A DNA stretch of 27,022 bases from Proteromonas lacertae (Eukaryota; Sar; Bigyra; Opalinata; Proteromonadidae), in contig NGBS01000359.1 in the NCBI GenBank assembly GCA_002245135.1, positions 1-27,022 of the forward strand, in the 5' to 3' direction. Positions 1 to 10,450 of the stretch are shown here, piece by piece. The notes beneath the pieces are model-generated. The model saw only the letters and a program-made list of their open reading frames with translations, was not told the DNA's origin and searched no databases. The position numbers and the translations under genes are program-made. How positions within the stretch are numbered: the first letter of the stretch is position 1; every line of letters begins with the position of its first letter.

Positions 1-150
1 AATTTAGATAAACTAACATTGAAGAATACTATGAATTTTGGTACATTAAAAGTATACAACAAAACATGAACTTTGCTATGTGATTTGGATACTACTCTAA
101 AAACTATTAAAAATATAAAAATAAATTTTAACCCATAAAATTTATTCACA

Positions 151-282
151 CTAAAATATATACACAATTTTAAATTCACCACTTGCTCCAGTATAACCCG
201 TACCAAAAACTAATTCACACTCAAATCGCTTATTCTTATCTGTAGAAGCACCTAAGAATAGTCTGGTACGGTTTACCCACAT
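151..282 (-). CDS. Short hypothetical ORF or gene remnant
   Basis: A 43-codon ORF beginning MWVNRTRLFLGASTDKNK and ending with a TAG. Its composition (Gly, Thr, Cys, Arg) is less biased than random translation of this AT-rich DNA, so it may be the tail of a real but decayed gene. It overlaps the end of the transposase-like ORF by a few bases in a different frame. I do not recognise the family. It could equally be chance. Confidence 0.2.
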   Translation of the reverse strand: MWVNRTRLFLGASTDKNKRFECELVFGTGYTGASGEFKIVYIF

Positions 283-1420
283 ACAGTGATATTCTTACGG
301 TTATACATATATGAGTTTAATAAGAAATTAGTAAAATCATCATCGGTAAAGACTTTCCAGGAGATTGTTTCAGAGTACTTGTATATGTCATTATAATAGT
401 CCTTATATTGTAGGTCAAGTCCTCGTATAGAATGTTTGACTCTTTTATTATCTATAATTCTAGTATGGCAATTACAAGATCTGCAATAAAAATTAGATGA
501 AATATAGTTATGCAACTTCAACAATTGTATAGTGGCTGGCATATCAGCTACTATACTTACTAGGTATATGTTATACATTTTATTATTAATAGCTATACCA
601 TTAATGTAAAGATCATTTAAGTCTTCAATTAGTTCATTAATTATTTCATCTATATTTTCAGATTTATCTGTGACAGATATAGGCTGTATCATTGAACTAT
701 CATTTAAGCAATTCATGAATTTATATGAAAGGATATTTACGGATCTTTTTATTGATGCGAATTTGGCTATTTCAACGCCATCATATGAGATTTGTAATGG
801 TATATGAGTATATTGTTTATGGATATCTTTATTATATATATTTTTATAGTTGTCTGATGTGTAGATGTCATGATAAGCATTTGTTGAAGGTGGTATAAAT
901 TCAAGAATATTTCTTTCAAGAATATATTCTATGCTTTTTTTAATAGATATATAACCATTTGGTTCTTGATAATTAATTATATAGTAAACATGATTTCGTA
1001 AACTTTTTGTTGTTTTTTTAATATTCAAATTGTTAATACAACCAATAGTATCTATTTGTTTAAAAACTCATCACTTTTTGTTAATGATATTCCATTAGCC
1101 ACAAAGAATTCCATTAGATAGATGGAGAATTTATCACTGTCATTCAGTGGAGTTTCTTCTGCATTATAATTTATAGGATAATCATATTCTTCCTCATCGA
1201 TAGCATAATCATAATACTCTTCCTTGTCACTAGGATTTTCAGACTCAATATTAGATGAATATACTATATCATCATCTTCTTCTTCCTCCATATAGCTATT
1301 TAATAAACCAGAATTAGGATTTGATAAATTAGAATTAAGATTTGATAAATTAGAATTAAGATTTGATAAATTAGAATTAGGATTTGATAAACCAGAATTA
1401 GGATTTGATAAATTAATTTA
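273..1420 (-). mobile_element. Decayed Tnp2/CACTA-like DNA transposase fragment
   Basis: Two minus-strand reading frames fit one protein. The upstream frame (1420 to 1052) has heptapeptide repeats (NLSNPNS), then an acidic stretch (MEEEEDDDIVYSS) and the segment FSIYLMEFFVANGISLTKSD. The downstream frame (about 1049 to 273, no ATG of its own) carries the order seen in Tnp2-type (Transposase_21) proteins: a SYDGVEIAKF segment near residues 81-90, the signature ADMPATIQLL near 161-170, then a Cys cluster (FYCRSCNCH, 180-188). The frame changes near 1050 and the protein stops soon after the Cys cluster, so most of the C-terminal half expected of the family is missing. Terminal inverted repeats were not found. 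In the family this enzyme moves CACTA/EnSpm DNA elements. This copy looks dead. The family call rests on motif order only. Confidence 0.5.
1303..1419 (-). repeat. 21-nt tandem repeat, five units plus a partial
   Basis: Five near-identical 21-base units follow each other. They differ only at a few positions (taaacc or taaatt, aagatt or aggatt). Because 21 is a multiple of three they read in frame on the minus strand as the heptapeptide NLSN(P/L)NS, directly upstream of the acidic part of the transposase-like ORF. This is a coding minisatellite, probably still expanding or contracting by slippage. Confidence 0.85.
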
Positions 1421-1751
1421 AAATTAACAGCAAATTGTAAGTATTATTAATCACTGATGATGTAATATTATGTAGATCGAAATCATTGATAGATAGAAAT
1501 TTATCATTGTCATAGTATATAATAATATTCCTTTTGTTTGTTATTTTATCAAGTTTATGTTTATCTTGCAAATATTGGAGTTTTTCAAGATAAGTTAGTT
1601 TATCTGTTTTCCCTTTTATCATTTTTCTGTAACTGTTTAATACTTTTATTACTTTAACTTTTCTGTTGTAATAAGGGAAAGGAATCATTATATATTTATC
1701 TAATATTGTATGAAGAACATTGAAAGTCACTTTCTTTTCCTTCTTTTCCAT
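1413..1751 (-). CDS. Hypothetical protein, orphan
   Basis: A 112-codon ORF starting with an ATG and a Lys/Glu-rich stretch (MEKKEKKVTFNVLHTILDKY), otherwise rich in Ile, Asn, Tyr and Lys. No domain is recognised. It lies between the transposase-like ORF and the larger orphan at 1775-2503, all on the same strand and only 23 bases from the latter. The three may therefore be pieces of one decayed element or consecutive small genes. No GTAT...TAG intron joins them cleanly. Function unknown. Confidence 0.3.
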   Translation of the reverse strand: MEKKEKKVTFNVLHTILDKYIMIPFPYYNRKVKVIKVLNSYRKMIKGKTDKLTYLEKLQYLQDKHKLDKITNKRNIIIYYDNDKFLSINDFDLHNITSSVINNTYNLLLILN

Positions 1752-1774
1752 TCTTTTATTAAATATAATCGGAT

Positions 1775-2503
1775 TTATACTTTTAAACTAGAGAAATTGT
1801 TACAATTATATTTGATAATATCAATTTGGATATAATTATTATTAATACAATTAAAATTTAAATGGTATTTATCAGCGTTAATATTGTAGGTTTGTGGATA
1901 GTATAATTTATTTATGTTTTGAATGAAAATATTATTAGTATCATCATTATTACAATAATATATTACTGTAGTGTTTAGTTTTGATAAAACAGATAATACA
2001 TAGCTTATATTATTAATAAAAGTTCTTTTAGCTTTTTTAATATTATTATACACATCAATTAATGAATTGTACAAATCAAGGGATAAATAGAAGTTATTAT
2101 AGGTGTTGAATATAATATTTAAAATAAATATAAACTCATCAAGATTGCTTGAGTTTGAATAATTATAAATATTGTAATATAAATCTAATCGAATGTAATA
2201 CTTTATTACAGAAGTAGAAATAATATTTAATTCACTATCTATGATAAAAACGTGATAATGTAAATGCATTAAAACAAAATAACTACTATTTGTAAGGAAA
2301 TATATATCTCTATCTTTGTACAGATTAATCATTTCATCTATTGAATTAAAGTCTGTTATTTCTTTGATACTACCAAACTTGTCAACAAATCTGCTATAAT
2401 CTATACAGCCGTTTTCAACTATCAAAATATTGTCACTACTATAGAATAGATTGCTATCTGCAATCCTTTCATACTTACTTTTAAAAATATCTAGAATATT
2501 CAT
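1775..2503 (-). CDS. Hypothetical protein, 242 aa, orphan
   Basis: An uninterrupted ORF from ATG at 2503 to TAA at 1775. It begins MNILDIFKSKYERIADSNLF and is unusually rich in Asn, Tyr and Ile, with no signal peptide or clear membrane segment. The N-terminal 100 residues are mixed in composition and look like a folded domain (YKDRDIYFLTNSSYFVLMHL). The second half is more repetitive. An ORF this long is unlikely by chance in DNA this AT-rich, so it was probably coding recently. It sits upstream of the transposase-like remnant on the same strand and could belong to the same element. I do not recognise the family. Confidence 0.4.
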   Translation of the reverse strand: MNILDIFKSKYERIADSNLFYSSDNILIVENGCIDYSRFVDKFGSIKEITDFNSIDEMINLYKDRDIYFLTNSSYFVLMHLHYHVFIIDSELNIISTSVIKYYIRLDLYYNIYNYSNSSNLDEFIFILNIIFNTYNNFYLSLDLYNSLIDVYNNIKKAKRTFINNISYVLSVLSKLNTTVIYYCNNDDTNNIFIQNINKLYYPQTYNINADKYHLNFNCINNNYIQIDIIKYNCNNFSSLKV

Positions 2504-2646
2504 AAAATATTAATGAATTTATTAATAATTCAAACTTGAGAAAAGTTTGAGGTATTATGCATTAGCCAATATATTTGTTTTAAAAATAAAATCTAACTTT
2601 TGTTTGAGAAAAGATCAAGCCAATGATCTAATTTTTAATTTTAAAA

Positions 2647-3010
2647 ATGTATTTAGCTTTTTTAAATCCAACAGCTAAGACTATTGAAAAGATAAAAGCT
2701 TTAGTCAGTCAATATAAGTGTAGCAATTGGTATTCAAGGCGTTTTGAAAACTAATCTTGGTATTATTTACGTATTATGGAATACATGTAGGTCCAAAGTG
2801 AACGATTATTATATATATAGTTGGTGAGTTGTTATAATAAAATTTACAAAGGATTGTGAAGTGTTGGTTAATAACATGCAGATACAACATCCAACAGCAG
2901 AATTAATAGCTAGAACTGCCACAGTACAAGATGATATGACAAGTATTTTTAGTATATTTATCAATTGGATAGGCAATACATCCACGTATGATTCAATGTT
3001 TCTAAGGAGA
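2647..3010 (+). pseudogene. CCT6: CCT6 (TCP-1 zeta) pseudogene fragment
   Basis: Translation in shifting plus-strand frames gives the N-terminal part of the chaperonin CCT zeta subunit. In order: an AFLNPTAKTIEKIKALV segment matching the N-terminal helix; NISVAIGIQGVLKTNLG, matching the ATP-domain NISAAKGLQDVLRTNLG motif; [20 protein letters not shown] then [15 protein letters not shown], matching the invariant MQIQHPTA...TAQDD segment; and a last IHPRMIQ piece. Real CCT6 is about 530 residues. Only about the first 120 are present, at least three frame changes separate the pieces, and the GDGTTS catalytic loop after QDD is lost. No introns of the local GTAT...TAG type explain the breaks, so this may be a retrocopy or a degraded duplicate. 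A working CCT6 must lie elsewhere in the genome, because the CCT ring is essential. Confidence 0.85.
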
Positions 3011-3518
3011 GAATGCACACTATAAAATAGATGTTTAATGTGAAAAGTATCTCGTACATCATTCCAACTAGAAGTATACTTTAATTAAATTATGTATTTG
3101 ATTAGGATTGGAGGTTATAGTTGTATTATCTATATAAAATGTATATTATTATTATTATTATATAGGTAAAATGGATTTATTTTAGTAAAGATTAATTAAT
3201 TTTCATATTTTAGATAAATTGTATTTATTTATATGTCTAATTGTGTTTATTCTCACGATGCTAATGGTATGCAGCTATATAAGCTGAATATAAAAGAATT
3301 GATTGTATCTCTCTAATTAGAGGGATTTAGCTTAAAATAACACTATTTTATTACTCAGTTATACAAAATTGTTTGAATAAGCACATGAAATCACTAATTA
3401 CATAAGATTACATGCGAAAAATAAATCACGCTTATTCTTACCAAGACATACATCAAACTTTAATCTACAAAAATTAAACAAATCTAAACCATGTTTCATT
3501 TCATTTCATTTCCTATTT

Positions 3519-3575
3519 CAGAAAACCAGGGACATTAAAGCCAATTTCATAAAAAGTTCAGGGGTTGGTTTTCTG
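3519..3575. repeat. Inverted repeat, 10-bp perfect arms
   Basis: CAGAAAACCA at 3519-3528 is matched exactly by its reverse complement TGGTTTTCTG at 3566-3575, with a 37-base loop that is less AT-rich than its surroundings. It could be the remnant of a small inverted-repeat element or chance. Confidence 0.4.
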
Positions 3576-3695
3576 ATTTTACCTACTTTAACCCTCGTTT
3601 TCTCACTCTACAAAAAGAATTAAACTATAAGATTTTACAGTTGCATTATTTATGGGTATATTTATCAATATGTTTAATATTATTGAAAAAGAAAC

Positions 3696-3718
3696 AAATT
3701 ACCTACATGAGGTAATTT
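3696..3718. repeat. Hairpin, 9-bp perfect arms with 5-base loop
   Basis: AAATTACCT and AGGTAATTT flank the loop ACATG. The palindrome is perfect over 9 bp, but no gene end lies next to it, so a terminator role is not supported. Confidence 0.4.
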
Positions 3719-4189
3719 CAAAACTAATGATGCTATAGTAAAGTACTATGTATAACGCATATTACTGAAATTTTTTATTATTTAATTCTTTATGGTTATC
3801 GAGAAAAATCATTTTAAAGTCAAAAAAAACACTTTAAAAATTCTTACAGTGACAAACATAAGTTTGATCATTTTTTCAATTTTTATTTTTTGAGCACCTG
3901 CCTCCTATAGGAAGTAAGGGCTCAATATAATAATATATTATGTGTATATGATGATTATTAAACTTATTTATTTAATTATATTAATCAAATTTTCGTAATC
4001 TAGCTATTTCCTTAATTATTTATAATTGATTTATAGCATAATAAAATAATACATATATGTAACACATAATATTTATATGTACCTATTTATACTTTTATCA
4101 AACATATTTGTAAATATTTCTAATTATAAACATACAAAACACTAACAGATGTATATTTATTTGTTACTCAATGTTAATTTAAGCTTTGT

Positions 4190-5043
4190 CTTAAAAATCA
4201 AATCAGAAATCCATAATAACATCAATGTGTCTTTTTTCTCAGTTTGCATAGCTTCTACTATAGCTAAATTTGCACCTTCTTCTACTACTTTACCTTCTTT
4301 TACTAATACACTATAAAATTACCAGTCATTGAGACAAGCTAAGAATTTGGAATGATTTACTTCAGGTTTTGGAATCATGCTTTGATAATTTGCTTTCTAA
4401 AGCATTTCTTACATCTATAGTGAAGTTACCTCCATAACCTTCTACTAATCTTTTCATATATTGTACAGCTACATCTTTAACTTTGTATAACTTTTACTTT
4501 ATTAAATCACCTATTTTAGAAACCTTTGTATGTTTAAAACAGAGTTAACTTCTACATCACCACATAATCTCAATACTATTTTTATTTCTTTTCTATTCAA
4601 TAAACAAGTCTCAATTATCACTTTAACAAGTATATTGGTCTTATGACGTTCCACTACAATAGGAATAATTTCTTTATTTTAATATTTTTAGTCATTTTCT
4701 TTTAATGCTACAACAATAACCTTATCTGAGCTATCAGCGTTATCTTTTATAAATATTTTGGCTTCTTGCAATTTTATTTCACTTTTATCTAAACCACCAT
4801 CTCTTAATCTTGATTTGCTACACTAAATATTATTTCTCTATCAAATGGTAATTCAATGGTTATTACTTGATATTTGAATAGAATCGTTCCTATTGTTTCA
4901 CCTTCAGTAATATCTTGAAAATGGATGATTAAAACAATATAATCTATAGTTCCACTTAATTTTTTTGGTTCTGGTGTCTTCATTACTGCAACATAGTAAT
5001 ATTGTGTTGATGTTACTGGATTATACCATTCTTCGTTCCCCAT
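4190..5043 (-). pseudogene. Decayed gene of uncertain family
   Basis: The minus strand shows several coding-like blocks in different frames. The first is an intact 79-codon ORF (4804-5043) starting MGNEEWYNPVTSTQYYYVAV. A block LDKSEIKLQEAKIFIKDNAD then VIVVALKEND follows, then IVVERHKTNILVKVIIETCL, then VQYMKRLVEGYGGNFTIDVR, and finally VLVKEGKVVEEGANLAIVEA followed by MQTEKKDTLMLLW. The later blocks have the spacing and hydrophobic pattern of armadillo-type helical repeats. The final block alone could instead be read as a biotinyl/lipoyl-like domain whose AMKM lysine is Gln. At least four frame or stop breaks separate the blocks and no introns of the local type repair them, so I call it a pseudogene. 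The N-terminal ORF may be a separate sequence. Confidence 0.4.
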
Positions 5044-7278
5044 TATCCATGTTTTAACACCATATAATACATTTTACGAATAGTATATTTAAAATATATA
5101 GATGCAGCTTATAATAATCAACATATAATTCTTTATGATTATATTAAACTACAATCAAAATCATGTGGTATTTGACTTCATTCACATTTTTGATCAACTT
5201 TAGCTATTCTACTTACACTATATCCTATTCTTCTCAGTTTCAAGCAAATGAATGAGCGAATTTAAATATTCACAAATATTCTTCTTTTAATGAATGTTTT
5301 GTTGGGAATTTTTCAACTAATCAACATAATTCAGAGGATTGTCTTAAACATGGATTTCTTCCTATTACGCTATAATTTTCATTATCTCATTCGTCATTCA
5401 TTCTTTCACATTGCTTTCATAGGTATTTATTCTTTGCTTACACTAATTTCTCTTTATTTATTGCAAACGCTATTTATATATAAATAAAATATACCATTAA
5501 ACTACTTAAATATATTAAAATACAAATTAGTAGAATTATCATTGATAGCAATTCCACAACCACTTTTCTTAAAATCCACCTTGAAGTAGTATTAATTGGG
5601 GCCTATTCTATTTCTACTGTAAAAATACATATATAATATACAAAATTATGTTGATATCTATAGGACATAACCTAATAAACTTGAAAATAAATGGAATTTT
5701 CAAACTAAAGCTTGAATATAATTTTCAATTATTTAAAGAAATAGATGTATTTTATTACGAATTGTGTAAAAGAAATAAAGATGATTATGAATATACACAT
5801 TATATACATATTAACCACATTCGGTGATAAGAACTGATGTAACCACGTAATTCCTAATTATTTCTACATAATATAGGGTACAATAGATATAATAACAGTT
5901 GTTTACCTTTAGCTCCATCTTTTTCTATTTCTTTAAACTAGTCTTAATCTGTTTGTGGATTATATTTGAATATAACTCACTACCAAACTCTCTACTGTCG
6001 AATTAGTTTTTAATAAAACCCATTTATCTCCCAACGGCGTAGAACAATATTAAAGCAAGTAACCATGAAGTGTTAACTAATGATAAAGAGATGAGGTGTT
6101 ATCATTGTGGACATTTAAGAAAGAAAGAAATAAAGCCATATCAAACTTTAAAAAATATGTTTAGCTTTTGAACGCTTTCTAGCCATTTTTAAGCTCTAAT
6201 ATTGAAATTTAAATGACTTTTGTAATTAAACTAAACTATTCTGAGAATATTATGTACGCTGACGTAAGTTTTTTCACACAAACTTTCTCACACTATATTC
6301 TTTTTATTTTTTTGAATTATTGTATGATATATACTTCTTATAATAGCATAATGAAATATAAGAAATACATATTTATCTTTGGTAAATAAAGTTGGTAAAA
6401 TATGTAATATACTAATGTGCTGTCAAATAAGTCAGTATCAACACAGAAAGTATAATTTATTCCTGATTTGTGGCAATTTTTATACATACGTAACATCGAC
6501 TATGAAAACTGCAAATTCATATCTGTTTAACAGTTTTGCTTATATTGGATAATTAAGCATGTTTTTGCATTTCTGATTAGATAATAAATCGCCGTCTTTA
6601 ATATATAGCGTATTAATGATTTTTAAGTATCTTAATTACATACTCTGATTCACTACTGTCTGATACTTAAACGAATAAAAAGTGTAAGAAAATTTCGAAT
6701 AAACTCTAGATAATTTATTTTAATTGATAATTAGCTCAGTATAGCCTAAATCAATAAATATCATCCACAAACAAACAGTCATACTTCATATTTAGCTATT
6801 TAACTAAAATTAAAGTATGAATATAAAAAAGCTTGACCCAAATTCAAAATAAAATAATGTTAGTTATTATTAAGATTCTTTATAAATAAATGAATATTAC
6901 TATGATATGAATAGAGAAGAATAGCTGTGATGTATAAATTCAGCTAAAACATAGTAATTATGGATGTAGCTATATACGTATATTTGTATGTTTTTGATTT
7001 ATATTTATGGTTTAAATATATTCAAATAAGCAACTATAAACTAAATATATTGATATAGTTAATTAATTCAAATCTTACACTTTTGAGTTATATTTATCAA
7101 CCGCATTTGTTATATTTCGTAATATGAAACATTTTTATCAATTTTTATTGAGGTACAATGATAGTATTATATCCTTTTTATTTATATTTTAAACTAATAT
7201 CGAATAAATAGATAAATTTATAAATTATCCTTTTTAACTCATTTTTAGTTTCTATTCAAACAATTATACAGTAATATT
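5044..7278. other. Long intergenic region without recognisable genes
   Basis: No convincing gene is visible in 2.2 kb. A 65-codon hydrophobic plus-strand ORF at 5290-5487 (MNVLLGIFQLINIIQ...) shows no family features and is probably chance. A Cys pair in KEMRCYHCGHLRKKEIKPYQ around 6090-6150 on the plus strand looks like a scrap of a zinc-binding protein but cannot be extended. The rest is AT-rich with stops in all frames. The last part, 7000-7278, is the 3' flank of the Crinkler-like gene. Confidence 0.5.
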
Positions 7279-9620
7279 CTATACTTTCTTTGGATGGAGT
7301 ATTTCTTCATCATCAACTTCATCTTCATTCTTATTCTTTTTACTTTCACCAGCTTGTTCATCATCTTCTGCATTATTTTCATTATCTTCATCATCTACAT
7401 CACATAATGACTGTTGTTGAGATAAAGTAGGAAATGGAGGATTCATTGACATTCTCCTCATTATCTATAACCATCATATAAAATATATAACATACATTAC
7501 CTTTAACTGATTTAAATTCTTTTGATCCAATTATGCAAAAATATATATCATCTTTTGTATATGTATATCTCTTTTTAAGACTTCTTTTCACCAAATGTTT
7601 ATCATCTATTACATCTTTCACATTTAGAACTTTAATCAATGTTTCTTTAACATAATTTGGAAATGATTTTATAGATGCTGTTTTATTCTCAGACATTTCT
7701 GGAGGTTTTTCATGACTACCATCATATATAACTAAAAATCCATTTTTACATTTTAAACATTCACACAATGCAGGAACAAAAGGATTATAGGTATGGCTTT
7801 CGGATGTAGTTATTTGAATAAGCCATTCATTACCAAATGCATCAACATCAGGAAATCTAGAACAACTTCTTAAATCATAATAAATTGATTTATCAATTGA
7901 ATTTGGTAAAGGATTTAAATAGAAATCAGGTAAAGTACTTTTAGGGAAATTAAAATAGAAAATTTTCTTCACTAATTTGCTATTCTGTGCTTTAATTAAT
8001 ATTTCGCTAGAGTGATACTTCATTACATAATGAATGAGAGATTGGTAATATATACCTCTTAATGTAGCAGTTGTTTCCTTTTCATATAGATTTAAGAGTT
8101 TTAGAAATTCATTTTCATCAATTTGAATTCCCAATAGATGTTTACAGCTTTCTTCAATTGAATCACTTATAAATTCCATCTCATTTTCGATTATTGTTGG
8201 TAAACCTTCTTCATCTTTATGTATCACATATTTAAATATTGAATGACTAAAATTATTACAACTATTACTGTTTATATATTCACCAAAATAGATTAATTTG
8301 GCATCATATTTTTCTATTGCTCTTTTTATTATACATGTAAATTCTTTTAATCTTTCTTCATGATTTTGACATTGGAATAACATTCGAGGATTTCTTCCAT
8401 ATAGTCGAATACATTCATCTTTTATTGATTCATTTCCATTTATACAATATTTATACCATTTGTTTAACTCTTTACTATTCCAATAATCAAAATAGAATAA
8501 TTTGGGATTCATTCGTTTCTTGAATTCTTTATATTGTTCTTCATCAGGTGAGCTTATACATATACAAATATCAACATGAGTGTATAAATCACTTATATCA
8601 CATGAATCAGATATCACAATACTGTGATTTTCACTTAAATTTATATCTATTATATTACCTACATATTTTACATCAGTATTATTCATTTTATACACATGAA
8701 TTGATTTTTCACCTTTACTTCGATATATATACGTTATTGGAACATTCTTCGTTGATTTTTCATTTCGAAATTTATGAATTAAATAATAAGCAAATACTGT
8801 TTTACCAATTCCAGGATTTCCTCGGATTAAACAGTTACATTGTTTATCTTCTTTTTCATATTTCTTTATTATATATTTAAACACTGTATTGTAACTACTT
8901 CGAATTAGGATTTTATGTTTTGGGAAAAATGGACTTATCACATCTTCATCAAATTCTAAAAATTCTTTATCTTTTGAACATTCTCTTAAAGATCTTAATT
9001 GTTTCTCTAAATTCTATTCATTTAATATAAATATATATATATCATCATTTATACATTAGATTTTGTTGAATAGTAGTTCGAGTGAGGAATTAAACAATAT
9101 CCTATCTCACGAATTATATACGTAAATATGTTTGAAGCATTGATGATTTTGTTATATTCATACTCATTTCCATCTTTTAATAGATAGTATTTGAAGTTTT
9201 CTAAGGTTACAGAAGCATCTTCATTTATTGTTGAACCATCTAAATCTTTATTCTTTTCCATAAATTCATTTATCAGTTTTTTCATTTCATCTTTACATTG
9301 TATATAAGTTTCACTTTCTTTTATACTTCTTATTAAATCATCATTACTTAACTGGCAAAATGAACCGTTATAGAATGATGAGATTGATGAGTTATTTATT
9401 TGTTTTCTTCTATATTTGTTCTTAAATGAAAGTTTTGGTAGTACTTCAGATATTAAGCTATTTAATGGAATTCTAATGATCTATAAAGTTAAATAACCTT
9501 ACATATACATCATTTAAATCGATATTGCTTAAAATGTTGTGTTTTATGTTACTTAACACCTATTTATAACAAATATCTATATACATCTTCTTCCACCTTA
9601 TTCTCAATTTCTTTTGACAT
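7279..9620 (-). CDS. Crinkler/RHS-like NTPase-nuclease protein
   Basis: Five exons join in frame (9585-9620, 9509-9559, 9055-9480, 7496-9013, 7279-7464) to give 738 residues. The first 190 or so residues are an unrecognised header beginning MSKEIENKVEED. A P-loop NTPase follows, with Walker A GNPGIGKT at 236-243 and a Walker-B-like SIVISDSCD at 302-310. Near 559-578 the segment FPDVDAFGNEWLIQITTSES has the D...Q-x-T pattern of the restriction-endonuclease-like domain that ends Crinkler (CRN) and trypanosome RHS proteins. After the last intron (GTATGT...TAG, 31 nt) comes an acidic tail (VDDEDNENNAEDDEQ). Known relatives are effectors, nuclear proteins or selfish-element cargo in oomycetes, chytrids and kinetoplastids. 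Whether this one acts in the host nucleus or is exported cannot be told; no signal peptide is visible. It looks whole. A splice at GTAATG five bases upstream would give a shorter C-terminus ending at 7400. It is divergent from the TMEM260-like gene 108 bases away. Confidence 0.75.
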
Positions 9621-9728
9621 GTTATGACAAATGAATTACCTTCTTCTGTGAAGTATTATGAAAGACAAATAAATACAGCTTGAGAATTCAAGCTTTTAGT
9701 TTTTTAAATCCATATTTATCAATTTGTT
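9621..9728. promoter_or_regulatory. Short divergent intergenic region, likely shared promoter
   Basis: Only 108 bases separate the start codons of the minus-strand Crinkler-like gene and the plus-strand TMEM260-like gene, so both upstream regions must lie here or within the neighbouring gene. It is AT-rich. No specific element was identified. Confidence 0.4.
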
Positions 9729-10419
9729 ATGGCTAATATAAAAGAGAAAACAATATCAAAAGAAAATACAAAAGATTATACATACGATTTAGCAATAAAA
9801 TATTCAAAATTAGAGAAGATTACTCTCATCTCTTTTTTCACAATCGTATTGATGATTTATATTTCTACTTTGTATCCACATTTTGCTGGTGGTGATAGGT
9901 ATATATATAATTAAATTCAAAATCATAGTGGTGAACTAATAGAACAAGCATATAATTTTGATATTGGCCATCCTCCAGGCTATCCATTATTAATGATAAT
10001 TTTGTTTATTACAACACATATCGTTCCATTTGGTTCTATTGGTTGGAGAGCCAATCTTACTGCTTCTTGTATATAATTATAGTCTATTATAGGTATTTCT
10101 GTGATTGGATCTTTTTTCTTATTTCAGTGTTTTGAATTATTTACTCATAAGAAAAAAATTAGAAATATTTGCATCAATTTGTTTAGTGTTGGATTGTATA
10201 ATACTATTTTATTTTTATAATGAGATAGATACTCATTTTGTCCATTAATTTGGCATTATTCAATTGATGCTGAAGTATTTACGTTGAACAATTTATTTGT
10301 GATAATTATTATTTATTTAACTATAATGATCAGTATAGAAACCTCAAAAGAAAAGAAAAATAAATTGATAAATATTGGAGCATTGTTTTGTGGATTAAGT
10401 TTGACAAATCAAGTATATA

Positions 10420-10450
<31 letters not shown>

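Larger units (their letters stand above)
3019..4189. other. Gene-free AT-rich stretch
   Basis: No ORF of useful length or recognisable protein segment was found on either strand. It contains two small inverted repeats (3519-3575 and 3696-3718), a palindromic A/T run near 3810-3840 and short trinucleotide runs near 3150. It lies between the CCT6 remnant and another decayed gene, so it is probably decayed intergenic DNA. Confidence 0.5.

Noticed and set aside
2809-3018. 69-codon hydrophobic minus-strand ORF
   Set aside because: It is antisense to the CCT6 pseudogene, whose protein motifs are unmistakable.
5290-5487. Possible small membrane protein, 65 codons
   Set aside because: Its hydrophobicity follows from T-rich DNA; no family signature and no neighbouring gene supports it.
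8548-8880. 110-codon plus-strand ORF
   Set aside because: It lies opposite the conserved P-loop NTPase region of the Crinkler-like gene and has no features of its own.
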